Below, one piece after another: positions 1 to 8,694 of a stretch of DNA of 64,000 nucleotides. The notes under the pieces are model-generated. The model was not told the DNA's origin, made no database searches, and saw only the letters and a program-made list of their open reading frames with translations. The stretch spans positions 310,001 to 374,000 of the forward strand of contig NZ_JALIRP010000003.1 of NCBI RefSeq assembly GCF_022898935.1, written 5' to 3'. Source of the DNA: Paenibacillus mangrovi (lineage in GTDB: Bacteria > Bacillota > Bacilli > Paenibacillales > Paenibacillaceae). Positions within the stretch are counted from its first letter, which is position 1, and the number at the start of each line of letters is the position of its first letter. The translations under genes were made by a program, and so were the position numbers.

Positions 1-99
1 CTCTGTTCCTCGAAGGATTGAACAGCTGGAATCATTCGAAGTAATGATGGCATAGATACTTAAGCAGTCAGGATTGCAATGCTGAGTTGTAGTAAGCTG

Positions 100-137
100 C
101 AGGGCTCGTGCGGTTCGCACGAGCCCTGCTATATTTT
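100..137 (+). terminator. Rho-independent terminator of a gene lying mostly left of the window
   Basis: A 13-bp perfect inverted repeat (CAGGGCTCGTGCG and its complement, 3-nt loop) is followed by the moderately T-rich CTATATTTT. The T-rich side is on the plus strand, so it most likely ends a plus-strand gene whose last codons fall within bases 1-60. Two frames stay open from the left edge (to stops near 44 and 55) and I cannot choose between them. Confidence 0.7.
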
Positions 138-162
138 CCTAAAAGAATACCGAGTACCTGGT

Positions 163-582
163 TTACTCCACCCACTCGTGCTTTTCCCCGCTGCTTGATG
201 AGCACTCAATCCGTACGGGCTTGACTTTGAGAATGACATAATTCGGATCCTTCGGGCCCGAAAACATCTGCTCGAATTCCGGCTTCCAGAAGTGCTCGCG
301 GAGTTCATCGTCATCCGAAATGCTGCAGGTGCCTTCGATTTCCACGGCGTCCTCGGTGCCGCCCTTCTCGTATCCCAGCAGCAGGGACACATGCGGGTTC
401 TCTTTAAGCTCCTCTACCTTATGGGTTCTGCGGTCTGTGACCAAATGTATGCTAAGCCCCTGATTATAGAGCCTCATATAACGCTGTTTGGGTCTATTCC
501 CCTCAATCGTGGCAAAAGAGCAGAATTCATTGCGATCCATGATTTTGGCAAGATTCTGTTCCATGATAATCTTCGCTTCCAT
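163..582 (-). CDS. PPOX-fold flavin-binding protein (general stress protein 26-like)
   Basis: A 139-residue protein that looks like one split-barrel domain of the pyridoxamine 5'-phosphate oxidase-like family. Supporting features are the N-terminal MDRNEFCSFATIEGNRPKQR stretch, a strand-rich middle and the PNYVILKVKPVRIE C-terminus typical of small Bacillota PPOX proteins. Family members bind FMN or related cofactors and act in the cytoplasm as dimers, often during stress; the substrate here cannot be told. The start is supported by an AGGAG-type site just upstream of 582 on the minus strand. It is transcribed divergently from the MFS gene. No T-rich terminator for this strand is visible before the left edge. 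Confidence 0.8.
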   Translation of the reverse strand: MEAKIIMEQNLAKIMDRNEFCSFATIEGNRPKQRYMRLYNQGLSIHLVTDRRTHKVEELKENPHVSLLLGYEKGGTEDAVEIEGTCSISDDDELREHFWKPEFEQMFSGPKDPNYVILKVKPVRIECSSSSGEKHEWVE

Positions 583-765
583 CCTATCATTCTCCTATCC
601 TGTTGTAAGTGAATTGACGCATGTATATGTAGTGTACCCTTCCCCAATTTTGATGAATCGTCCAGGGAAATTTTTCATGAAGAGATATACGCCAGGGAAA
701 TGACTTGGTATGATGAAAGGTGAGAATCAAAAAAATCAAATTTCTATCGATAAAAGGAGTTCATC

Positions 766-2004
766 ATGAAACGGTTAATATGGATAGGATGCCTATCCTA
801 CTTCTTGATCGGCCTGGCCCATGTTGTGCTTGGCTCGGTACTTCCGGTGCTTCTGGAGCATTACGGCCGTGAATACAGTGAAGGCGGAACGCTCATTTTC
901 ACCCAATTTGCCGGATTTTTGGCTGGAGTGCTGATCTCCCCTTTACTGAATAAACGGTTCGGCAAAAGAGGCGGTCTGCTCATCGCCATATCTATGCTTT
1001 GCGTAGCCGAGCTCGCATACGTTCTGCTGCCTCCGTGGGAATGGTTATACCCCGTTGCCGTATGCGCCGGCTTTGGCTTTGGGATGATCGAAGCGGTGAT
1101 CGGAACGATCATTATTGCCGCTATTAAAGAAAAAACGGCTGTCGCCATGAGCCGTCTGGAAGTTTTCTTTGGTGTTGGAGCCATGGTGATGCCGCTGATT
1201 GCCAGTGGGATGATCGCACAGGGCTGGTGGCGTTTTTCCTTTCTCGTCATTTCCCTGGTTGCCCTGGCTGCCCTATTGTTCTGGTCCAAAAGCTCCTTCG
1301 GTGAAGCCGTCGATGCCGAGCTCGGCGTCAAGAAAACCGCAAGCATTAGCGGCTTAGGCTCCGACGCTGCCTTGTCCAAAAAACCTTTTCCCTATCAGGG
1401 CAAGTCCCTATGGATTCTTCTGATGTTCATACTGTTCTTCTTCATTTATGTCGGAACCGAAATGAGCTTGGCCAATTTCATGCCTGCCATGCTCATTGAG
1501 AAGATCGGTATGAAGGAAGCCGGAGCGGCGCTCAGCGTCACCTGCTTCTGGACCGCCATGTCTATTGGACGGATTTTCGCGGGCACCATCGCAGAACGCA
1601 TTCATTACCGCGTATATGTCCTTTTCAGCTGCGTCATTACGCTTGTCCTGTTCGCGGTTTTCCCTTTTACTACCAGCGTCTGGTCTGCCTTTGCCGTTAT
1701 TCTGCTTCTTGGGTTGTTCATGTCCGGCATTTTCTCGATTGCGCTTGTCTTTGCAAGCAAAATGCTTGTCGGAAGCGAAGAATCCACACCAAGCATTCTG
1801 ATTGCTTCTGGTGGGGTGGGCGGTGCACTGCTTCCACTGTGCATTGGCTGGAGCATGGATCATTTGAAGGTAAACCAAACGGCCTGGCTGCTGGCTCTAT
1901 TTACGCTGTTCATGGTTATCTTAAGCTTTGCCGCATTCCAGATTCAGCGCAAACAGCACTTATACCGAGAGCAGCAACGGCAAGCAGTACAAAGCGGCTC
2001 TTAA
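766..2004 (+). CDS. Major facilitator superfamily transporter
   Basis: A 412-residue membrane protein with about 12 hydrophobic helices in two halves, split by a charged loop near residues 175-215. The loop after helix 2 carries NKRFGKRGG, matching the basic MFS signature between helices 2 and 3. Overall it resembles the FucP/YfkF-like branch of small-solute or sugar exporters and importers. The substrate is not predictable. The start follows AAAGGAG at good spacing. The gene is monocistronic: a strong terminator follows within 50 bp and the neighbour on the right is convergent. Confidence 0.85.
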   Translation: MKRLIWIGCLSYFLIGLAHVVLGSVLPVLLEHYGREYSEGGTLIFTQFAGFLAGVLISPLLNKRFGKRGGLLIAISMLCVAELAYVLLPPWEWLYPVAVCAGFGFGMIEAVIGTIIIAAIKEKTAVAMSRLEVFFGVGAMVMPLIASGMIAQGWWRFSFLVISLVALAALLFWSKSSFGEAVDAELGVKKTASISGLGSDAALSKKPFPYQGKSLWILLMFILFFFIYVGTEMSLANFMPAMLIEKIGMKEAGAALSVTCFWTAMSIGRIFAGTIAERIHYRVYVLFSCVITLVLFAVFPFTTSVWSAFAVILLLGLFMSGIFSIALVFASKMLVGSEESTPSILIASGGVGGALLPLCIGWSMDHLKVNQTAWLLALFTLFMVILSFAAFQIQRKQHLYREQQRQAVQSGS

Positions 2005-2022
2005 GGGTCAGATCCTCTGCTT

Positions 2023-2055
2023 AGCGTTCCGGTTCCGATACCGGGACGCTTTTCT
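2023..2055 (+). terminator. Terminator of the MFS gene
   Basis: An 11-bp hairpin (AGCGTTCCGGT pairing with ACCGGGACGCT, 6-nt loop) is followed by TTTTCTT on the plus strand. The minus strand lacks a T-run beyond it, so it probably does not end the ger operon efficiently. Confidence 0.8.
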
Positions 2056-2084
2056 TAGATTATAGACGTTTTTCTCAAGATATC

Positions 2085-3215
2085 TTATCTCATTTTGGCG
2101 ATGCCTCCGCTGTTCAGATTAACTTTGATGTCAATTTTTTCGATACTGCTTGGATCCAGCGGAAGTTTTCCTTTGGCGCTCAGCTTGTGCCATTCCTTCG
2201 GCATGCTGCTATAAAATACGCGGGACAGCTCATATACATCAATATCTTTCTCTAGCCCCTTCAGGTAAGTCTTCATGAGCTGCTTTTCAATTTCTTTTGT
2301 CGCTTGCTGCTCAAGCTTTTTCTTGTAAAAACTTGTACTCATATTTGTAGTCGTTGCCTGCATGGAGACTTTAATGTCGAAGACCGGCTTGCCATGTTTC
2401 AGCTTCGGCTTGATGGATGATTTAATTTTGGTCATCACCATTAAAGCCTTCGCTTTGTCATCCCTGATCGCCAAAGGCGTTCTTTTCGTCTTTTTTTCCA
2501 ACCAGCGAAGCCCTAAAACTTCTTTGCTCTTCAGGCAGCTATGAAATTGCTGATTATCCAAAAAGCATACTCCGGACACGCTAATGTTGGGATTAGGCTT
2601 TCTTTCTTCGGTCCAGCCCGACCTAATTTCAATATAAGGAAGAAGAAGCGTTGCGCCTTTCTCTTTCCATTTCCATATGAATTTATACAGGTACATCGGA
2701 GCAATGATTGAATTTTGTTCATACTCTCGTAAAGGACTGTTCAGCTGCGAGTAAATCGCCGATAAATCGCTGATCGAAAGCGTATTAAGCACATCTTCCA
2801 TCGGTTCCTTGGTCGCCATCATCCAGATGGTATAACGAAATTCATAATATCGGATCCACACATCCAAAACCTGCTTGATCACGTCACTCCTCAGGGCTGA
2901 CTCACTAAACACGATCGTTTTTATATGGCTCCAGACAATCCTTTGCGGGCTTGAAGTGTACAGATTAAAGACCGCGGTAGCAAACGAATCCCCCTCCGCT
3001 CTTCCAATGGACGTTTTCTGTGTTACCTGACCCGACTCTCTCTTGGCAATGCCGCTAAAGTTAACCATTTGGATATAAACAACGACTTTGTCGTTTACAT
3101 AATCGACTCCTAGTGTATTCACATAGACCATATGCTCAGTTTCCCTTGCCCCCCAGCAGCCTGTAAGCAGTGTGGAGAGCAGTATAACGGCAAGAATGCA
3201 TCGGATCATTTTCAT
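2085..3215 (-). CDS. gerC: Spore germination lipoprotein GerC, second tandem copy
   Basis: Ger(x)C-family protein of about 376 residues: the lipoprotein subunit of a GerA-type germinant receptor, anchored outside the inner spore membrane. A signal segment ending LLSTLLTGCWGAR gives the lipidated Cys. The rest matches the family through to the C-terminal VYELSRVFY helix region. It is the last gene of the minus-strand ger operon and nearly a copy of the gene before it, with about nine in ten residues identical and the last 25 or so identical. The ORF opens at 3227, but the AAAGG site sits against that ATG. The internal ATG at 3215, matching the paralogue's MKKIIRC start, has better spacing. Confidence 0.9.
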   Translation of the reverse strand: MKMIRCILAVILLSTLLTGCWGARETEHMVYVNTLGVDYVNDKVVVYIQMVNFSGIAKRESGQVTQKTSIGRAEGDSFATAVFNLYTSSPQRIVWSHIKTIVFSESALRSDVIKQVLDVWIRYYEFRYTIWMMATKEPMEDVLNTLSISDLSAIYSQLNSPLREYEQNSIIAPMYLYKFIWKWKEKGATLLLPYIEIRSGWTEERKPNPNISVSGVCFLDNQQFHSCLKSKEVLGLRWLEKKTKRTPLAIRDDKAKALMVMTKIKSSIKPKLKHGKPVFDIKVSMQATTTNMSTSFYKKKLEQQATKEIEKQLMKTYLKGLEKDIDVYELSRVFYSSMPKEWHKLSAKGKLPLDPSSIEKIDIKVNLNSGGIAKMR

Positions 3216-3251
3216 GATCATTCCCATCCTTTATTTTCCGAATCGCTGGGC

Positions 3252-4388
3252 TTATCTCATCTTGGCGATGCCCCCGCTGTTCAGATTAACTTTGATGTCA
3301 ATCTTTTCGATACTGCTTGGATCCAGCGGAAGTTTTCCTTTGGCGCTCAGCTTGTGCCATTCCTTGGGCTTGCTGCGATAAAATACGCGGGACAGCTCAT
3401 ATACATCAATATCTTCTTCCAACCCCTTCAGGTACGTCTTCATGAGCTGCTTTTCAATTTCATTTGCCGCTTGCAGCTCAAGCTTTTTCTTATTAAAACT
3501 TGTACTCAACTCCGTAGTCGTTGCCTGCATGGAGACTTTAATGTCGAAGACCGGCTTGCCATGTTTCAGCTTCGGTTTGATGGATGATTTAATTTTGGTC
3601 ATCACCATGACAGCTTTCACTTTATTGTCTTCCCTGATCATCAAAGGTGTTCTTTTCGTCTTTTTTTCCAACCAGCGAAGCCCTAGAATATCTTTGCTTT
3701 TCAGGCAGCTCTGAAATTTCTGATTATCCAAAAAGCACACTCCGGAAACGCTAATGTTGGGATTAGGCTTTCTTTCTTCGGTCCAGCCCGACCTGATGTC
3801 AATATAAGGCAGAAGAAGCGTTGCGCCCTTCTCTTTCCATTTCCATATGAACTTATACATGTACATTGGAGCAATGATTGAATTTTGTTCATACTCCCGC
3901 AAAGGGCTGTTGAGCTGCGAGTAAATCACCGATAAATCGCTGATCGAAAGCGTATTAAGCACATCTTCCATCGGTTCCTTGGTCGCCATCATCCAGATGG
4001 TATAACGAAATTCATAATATCGGTCCCACTCATCCAGAACCTGCCTGATCACATCACTTCTCAGGGCTGCTTCACTAAACACAATCGTTTTTATATGGCT
4101 CCAGACAACCCTTTGCGGGCTTGAAGTGTACAGATTAAAGATCGCGGTATCAAACGAATCCCCCTCCGCTTTTCCAATTGCCGTTTTCTGTGTTATCTGA
4201 CCTGACTCTCTCTTGGCAATGCCGCTGAAGTTAACCATTTGGATATAAATCACGACTTTGTCTTTTACATAATCGACTCCGAGTGTATTTACATAGACCA
4301 TATGCTCAATTTCCCTTGCTCCCCAACAGCCTGTAAGCAGTGTGGAGAGCAGTATAACGGCAAGAATGCATCGGATAATTTTCTTCAT
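3252..4388 (-). CDS. gerC: Spore germination lipoprotein GerC, first tandem copy
   Basis: Ger(x)C-family lipoprotein of about 378 residues, with signal peptide, lipobox LLTGCWG and full family length. It sits directly after gerA. The ORF opens at 4397, overlapping the gerA stop by four bases (ATGA), but the ribosome site AAAGG fits better with the ATG at 4388. Together with gerB and gerA it completes a standard three-subunit germinant receptor. The near-identical second copy starts about 25-35 bp downstream. The two copies diverge mainly at scattered codons (for example VRIRYYEF versus DRYYEF region), so both appear maintained as intact reading frames. Confidence 0.9.
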   Translation of the reverse strand: MKKIIRCILAVILLSTLLTGCWGAREIEHMVYVNTLGVDYVKDKVVIYIQMVNFSGIAKRESGQITQKTAIGKAEGDSFDTAIFNLYTSSPQRVVWSHIKTIVFSEAALRSDVIRQVLDEWDRYYEFRYTIWMMATKEPMEDVLNTLSISDLSVIYSQLNSPLREYEQNSIIAPMYMYKFIWKWKEKGATLLLPYIDIRSGWTEERKPNPNISVSGVCFLDNQKFQSCLKSKDILGLRWLEKKTKRTPLMIREDNKVKAVMVMTKIKSSIKPKLKHGKPVFDIKVSMQATTTELSTSFNKKKLELQAANEIEKQLMKTYLKGLEEDIDVYELSRVFYRSKPKEWHKLSAKGKLPLDPSSIEKIDIKVNLNSGGIAKMR

Positions 4389-4393
4389 CATCC

Positions 4394-5833
4394 TCATCCT
4401 TTATTTTTCGAATTGTCAATAGGTCCCTTCTTGCCCCACGGCATTCTAAAAAGAACTTTATACAGATCCTTGAAATTCGGAGGAGACAAAGGGGATAAAT
4501 AGTAGGTTCCGAAAGAACGCAAATTGACCATATAGAGAACCAGCGCCATCAGACTGATGATCGCACCATATAACCCTAAAATTCCGCAGATTAAGAGGAT
4601 GGCAATTCGGAACAAGCTGACGACGCTGACCAAGGACTGATTCACCAGCGTAAAGGTCGCAAGTACTGAAATTGCAATGACAACAATCGTACCCGGTGCT
4701 GCAATCCCTGCGCTTATAGCCGCTTGTCCAATGATCAAGCCTCCCACTACCGATAAGGTCTGGCCGAATGCGGAAGGCAATCTCATCCCTGCTTCACGGA
4801 AAATCTCAAACAGGATCAGCATCACAGCCGCCTCCAGAGGAGCCGGAAGCGGTACCCCCTGTCTCGAATTCACCAAGGTTGCAAGCAGCGTAAAAGGGAC
4901 TTGGTCCTGATTAAACGTCGTCAGCGCAATCCAAAATCCAGGCAAAAAAAGGGAAAGAAGTACACCAGTCACCCTTAACATCCTCGTAAAACCCACAAAG
5001 ACATTCATCAGGTGCGCATCTTCCGCCGTGTTGAGCAGAAAATTAAAGGTCACCGGTGCCATAATTACCGTAGGTGAACCTTCTACGATAAGCACGAATT
5101 TGCCATGAAGCAGCGAATTTACGGCATAATCCGGCCTTCCCGTATAGGACATGAGCGGCAAAGCCGAAAAGCCGGTCAAACTCTCCTCCAGCTGTGTACT
5201 GCTTACGAGTCCCTGGAACTGTATGGAGGACATTCTGGTTTGGATCTCACTCAGAACCTGAGGCTTGATGGTGTCCTTAAGGTACAAGAGATGAACCTTA
5301 GTGGCTGTTAGGGATCCGAACGTGAACTCTTCAACCGCTAGCATATCGGTCTTGAGTCTTTTCCGGATCAGAGCAATATTGGTAAACGATTCTTCCGTAA
5401 AGCCGTCTCTAGGCCCCCTTGTGGACACCTCCGTATTCGGTTCCTCCGGCTGCCGTTTGGGCGGATCGGCCAAGTCCACGAAGTAGAGTTGATTAGAAGG
5501 CGAAAATATAAGAAGAAGATCCCCTTCCAGTACGGTGTCTCTCATCGAAGCTTCCGTATCGGCCCCTTGAAGGGGATTCATGTGAAACGGAACCTTTTGC
5601 TGCAGATCCATTTTGTCCGACAGGAAAATATCTTCCGGAATATTTTTTAATGCGGGGATGAAGTTTTGCTCCACTTTTTTTGCATCACATAGCCCCTGAC
5701 AGTAAATCAGCTGTACGGTATAATCCGAATTCGACAAAGAGATGGTCCTTTTCTCTATATCCGAGCTCGAACCAAATAGCCGATTAATTGCATCCTCGAA
5801 CGTTTGGGATTCCTTCTTCTGCTGCTCCTTCAT
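4394..5833 (-). CDS. gerA: Spore germination protein GerA (germinant receptor A subunit)
   Basis: A 479-residue GerA-family protein, the large subunit of the germinant receptor in the inner spore membrane. It has a hydrophilic N-terminal half of about 250 residues, then several membrane segments (around FLPGFWIALTTFNQDQVPFTLL and GAIISLMALVLYMVNL) and a short cytoplasmic tail. The family hallmark SRQGVPLPAPLEAAVMLILF is present; this loop is strongly conserved in GerA proteins. The reading frame stays open upstream to 6103, but the ATG at 5833 overlaps the gerB stop as ATGA and is preceded by a good site, so that start is chosen. Confidence 0.92.
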   Translation of the reverse strand: MKEQQKKESQTFEDAINRLFGSSSDIEKRTISLSNSDYTVQLIYCQGLCDAKKVEQNFIPALKNIPEDIFLSDKMDLQQKVPFHMNPLQGADTEASMRDTVLEGDLLLIFSPSNQLYFVDLADPPKRQPEEPNTEVSTRGPRDGFTEESFTNIALIRKRLKTDMLAVEEFTFGSLTATKVHLLYLKDTIKPQVLSEIQTRMSSIQFQGLVSSTQLEESLTGFSALPLMSYTGRPDYAVNSLLHGKFVLIVEGSPTVIMAPVTFNFLLNTAEDAHLMNVFVGFTRMLRVTGVLLSLFLPGFWIALTTFNQDQVPFTLLATLVNSRQGVPLPAPLEAAVMLILFEIFREAGMRLPSAFGQTLSVVGGLIIGQAAISAGIAAPGTIVVIAISVLATFTLVNQSLVSVVSLFRIAILLICGILGLYGAIISLMALVLYMVNLRSFGTYYLSPLSPPNFKDLYKVLFRMPWGKKGPIDNSKNKG

Positions 5834-6924
5834 GATGCCGCCTTCCCCTTTCGGTGAGCCAATAGAATCAGCCCTACAATAATCACTGAAAAAATCAGCA
5901 CTCCCCACAGAGAATAGGGAAGCACATAGGCAGATATTAATTTCAGAAAAAATTGATCGCTGAATGGAATGGAACTGAACACGATAATGATCAAAAAGAT
6001 AGAGCCAAGCACCCACACCTTTCCCTTTTTGCTCTGAATCTGGAATATATCCAGAATCAAAAACAGGGTCAGGGATGTTCGCAGAAACGCACCGCTGAAC
6101 CATTGGTATACGCTAAAAAAATCCATATGTTCAATATATCGTCCAATCGTTAGCAGTCTCCATTCCTCATGCGCAGGGTACCTCAGTTTTTGGGCCTCAT
6201 CCACACCAAATTCAACAATGGCACCCATAAGTGGACCTATGGTGAGACCCAGAAGGAGAAGAATGAGGATCATAAAAGATAGATACGACAGGCGTGAGCT
6301 AATATGGTGCTGCAAGAAGAAAAGCATGATGACTTCAACAAAACCGGCGCCGACGTACACCACCCCGTTCCAAGCCGGCTGCATCCCATGCTCAAGCATC
6401 GGCTTTAATAAGGAATAGTCCTTATGAGGCGTGTTTGACAGCATGATAAAAAAGCCCAAAACAACAACAACGGGAAGTAGAATCCCTGCAGTATTGGCGA
6501 TGGAATGAATCCCAAGGTATGCACTTATTACGGAGATCAAAAGGAATGTGGAGCTTAATACCACAATAGGCGTCTCCGGAGAGAAGGTGAGATGAATCCA
6601 GTATACGGAGTCTCTGGTTGTAAGCGCGCATGTGACCAACAGGTATATACTCGTTAAAACTGCAAGAAAGCGGCCCACAATGGGATGGTAAGCTTTCGAC
6701 AGCAGCTCAAACAGATGCTGTTTATTCATTTTGGTAATACCGAAGTGGAGAATAACAATCCAGACCAGCGCGCATGCAGTTGCCAGCAGCACGGACATCC
6801 AGGCATCCCGGTCTGCCACGTCCAGTATTGTAGGAATAATGATGACATGATTCAATAGACCTGTACTGAGCATCATGATCATAACGGTTTGGATAAATGA
6901 AATTTTCGCCTTTATTTTCCTCAT
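5830..6924 (-). CDS. gerB: Spore germination permease GerB (germinant receptor B subunit)
   Basis: A 364-residue protein of the GerAB/amino-acid permease-like endospore germination family, with about ten hydrophobic helices. In B. subtilis this subunit binds the amino-acid germinant. It is the first gene of a B-A-C-C operon. A sigma-G-like promoter lies about 35 bp upstream, consistent with expression in the forespore. One oddity is that the AGGAGG lies directly against the only in-frame ATG (zero spacing), and no alternative ATG, GTG or TTG start fits nearby. Confidence 0.9.
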   Translation of the reverse strand: MRKIKAKISFIQTVMIMMLSTGLLNHVIIIPTILDVADRDAWMSVLLATACALVWIVILHFGITKMNKQHLFELLSKAYHPIVGRFLAVLTSIYLLVTCALTTRDSVYWIHLTFSPETPIVVLSSTFLLISVISAYLGIHSIANTAGILLPVVVVLGFFIMLSNTPHKDYSLLKPMLEHGMQPAWNGVVYVGAGFVEVIMLFFLQHHISSRLSYLSFMILILLLLGLTIGPLMGAIVEFGVDEAQKLRYPAHEEWRLLTIGRYIEHMDFFSVYQWFSGAFLRTSLTLFLILDIFQIQSKKGKVWVLGSIFLIIIVFSSIPFSDQFFLKLISAYVLPYSLWGVLIFSVIIVGLILLAHRKGKAAS

Positions 6925-6957
6925 CCTCCTAAATAAACCGGGTCGATGTTCTAACCT

Positions 6958-6986
6958 TATAATGGCATTTTTGAGAGTATTTATAC
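6958..6986 (-). promoter_or_regulatory. Sigma-G-type forespore promoter of the ger operon
   Basis: On the minus strand GTATA (-35, 6982-6986) and CATTATA (-10, 6958-6964) are separated by 17 bp. They fit the B. subtilis sigma-G pattern GHATR and CATWMTA. The position, about 35 bp before gerB, is right, and known gerA-type operons are sigma-G dependent. Confidence 0.6.
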
Positions 6987-7094
6987 TTCCGTTTTAAGCG
7001 AAGAGATGATCGGATCAGACGAGAGAGAACAGAAATGGATTGAATTCTTCCAAAGATCCGACTATAATACACATGAAATACCTGTAACTACATA

Positions 7095-7186
7095 AGAATC
7101 CGGGGTGCTGGAATCGGCCGGCTGAGATTGTATCCCTTCAAGATACTGACCCTCAAACCTGATCTGGGTAATGCCAGCGTAGGAAA
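7095..7186 (+). promoter_or_regulatory. TPP (THI-element) riboswitch
   Basis: The conserved THI-box core is easy to read: GGGGTGC, then GGCTGAGAT, ACCCTCAAACCTGATCTGGGTAATGCCAGCG in segments, and GTAGGAA. This is the aptamer that binds thiamine pyrophosphate. It precedes a thiamine-pathway importer, and a terminator hairpin lies just downstream, so excess TPP should cause premature termination. Confidence 0.95.
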
Positions 7187-7228
7187 AAGCATCGTCATGG
7201 TGTATTGCCATGCCCTTCTTGCGCCCTA

Positions 7229-7257
7229 AGCGTCCCGAATACGGGGCGCTTTTTTTG
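7229..7257 (+). terminator. Riboswitch expression-platform terminator
   Basis: AGCGTCCCG pairs with CGGGGCGCT (one G-U pair, 4-nt loop) and is followed by TTTTTTTG. It lies 43 bp after the TPP aptamer and ahead of the transporter start, as expected of a transcription-terminating TPP switch. GCGCC at 7221-7225 could pair with the same 3' arm in an alternative fold. Confidence 0.85.
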
Positions 7258-7377
7258 TTGAATACTAGAATCACTCGAAAGAAGCATGCGGACAGGATTC
7301 GATGTTATTCATCTCTCAGATATGGACAAAACGATTCTGAAAGTGAAGGGGAAAATTGGAAAGGGGTAAGAAAAGTT

Positions 7378-8421
7378 ATGAAGACAAAGAAATTCGGGCT
7401 ATTTCTGCTGGCCTTCCTGCTCGTGCTGGCTACTACAGGATGCGGCAGCAAAAACGCCCAAACCACAGGTGGGAGCAAATCATCCGGTGAAGCATCCTCG
7501 GCTGGAAACGGGAATGACTCCAAGAAGTTGAGGGATGTACAGGTCGTCCTCGACTGGACGCCGAATACAAACCATACAGGATTGTACGTAGCCAAAGAAA
7601 AGGGCTATTATGCGGCGGAAGGCCTCAATGTTGAAATCGTGCAGCCAGGCTCCGGTGGTGCAGATGCCATGGTCGCATCGGGCAAAGTACCATTTGGGGT
7701 CAGCGTTCAGGAGAACGTGACCCAAGCGCGTACCCAAGGCGTACCTTTGGTATCCATTGCGGCAATCATCCAGCATAACACATCCGGCTTCGCCGCTCCG
7801 GTGGACCGGAACATCAAAACGCCGAAGGATTTTGAAGGCAAAACCTACGGCGGCTGGGGCTCTCCTGTAGAGAAGGCTATCATCGGCTCCATCATGGAGA
7901 ACGACAAGGCGGATGTGAACAAGGTTAAATTCGTCAACATGGGTGAAGCGGATTATTTTACGGCCGTGAAGCGCGATATCGACTTTGCCTGGATTTTCTA
8001 CGGGTGGACCGGCATTGAAGCAGAGCTGCGCAAACAGCCGCTCGATATGCTGTATGTGAAGGACTTCTCCGACAAGCTGGATTATTACACGCCGGTTCTG
8101 GTTACGAATGAGAAGCAGATCAAGGAAGATCCGGAGCTCGTCAAATCTTTTATGCGTGCGACTTCCAAAGGCTATCAATTCGCAATTCAGCATCCGGAGG
8201 ATGCCGCCAACATCTTGATTAAAGCTGTGCCTGAGCTCGACAAGGATCTCGTTATGGCCAGCCAGAAGTGGCTCAGCCCGAGATATCAGGACGATGCACC
8301 GCGCTGGGGCGAGCAGAAGGAAGAAGTATGGAAGGGATATTCCGATTGGATGTATGAGCATAAGCTGCTCGATAAGCCGCTGGATGTCAGCAGCGCTTAT
8401 ACCAATGACTTTTTGCCTTAA
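7378..8421 (+). CDS. thiY: ABC transporter substrate-binding lipoprotein for a thiamine pyrimidine precursor (ThiY-like, NMT1/THI5 family)
   Basis: A 347-residue lipoprotein with Cys22 in the lipobox LATTGCGS, followed by a Ser/Gly-rich linker. The NMT1/THI5 signature VVLDWTPNTNHTGLYVA starts the mature domain, and GGWGSPVEKAII and WIFYGWTGIEAEL are also typical. Family members deliver pyrimidine precursors such as formylaminopyrimidine to ThiXZ for thiamine salvage. The frame is open from 7210, but that lies in the riboswitch terminator. ATG 7378 follows AAAGGGG and starts a proper signal peptide. Expression should be repressed by TPP. A palindromic repeat separates it from the other transporter genes. 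Confidence 0.9.
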   Translation: MKTKKFGLFLLAFLLVLATTGCGSKNAQTTGGSKSSGEASSAGNGNDSKKLRDVQVVLDWTPNTNHTGLYVAKEKGYYAAEGLNVEIVQPGSGGADAMVASGKVPFGVSVQENVTQARTQGVPLVSIAAIIQHNTSGFAAPVDRNIKTPKDFEGKTYGGWGSPVEKAIIGSIMENDKADVNKVKFVNMGEADYFTAVKRDIDFAWIFYGWTGIEAELRKQPLDMLYVKDFSDKLDYYTPVLVTNEKQIKEDPELVKSFMRATSKGYQFAIQHPEDAANILIKAVPELDKDLVMASQKWLSPRYQDDAPRWGEQKEEVWKGYSDWMYEHKLLDKPLDVSSAYTNDFLP

Positions 8422-8462
8422 GCCAAGGCTTAATATGAAAAATAAGTGGCAGACTTCTATGT

Positions 8463-8612
8463 GCTGTAATCCCGCTCCAGTGACGGATCATTCTTACGAT
8501 CGCTGTTGTCTCCAGATTTCCTGATCTTATTTTTCAGTAGAATAGAAATCCGGAGACAAAGGCGACCGCTAACGCTTCTTCAGAACGATTCCGCCCCTTG
8601 CGCTACCAGCCA
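8463..8612. repeat. Dispersed imperfect-palindrome repeat, copy A
   Basis: About 150 bp. The left arm GACGGATCATTCTTACGATC plus GCTGTTGTCTCC and the right arm GGAGACAAAGGCGACCGCT plus CGATTCCGCCCC are near-complements around an AT-rich centre, and outer arms pair further. The same architecture and much of the sequence recur at 59123-59276, with fragments at about 37722 and 59671. It sits in the 273-bp gap between thiY and the thiamine-binding gene, inside what should be one operon. Confidence 0.8.
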
Positions 8613-8694
8613 TCTATGTCTTCCACTGATTTTTCAAAAAAAGCCTTTAAATATTTGATGTATCACTTATTTTAAGAAAAGGAAGTGATTGGGT

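Noticed and set aside
7062..7274. Minus-strand short frame over the riboswitch
   Set aside because: It covers a conserved TPP aptamer and terminator on the plus strand, so it is chance openness.
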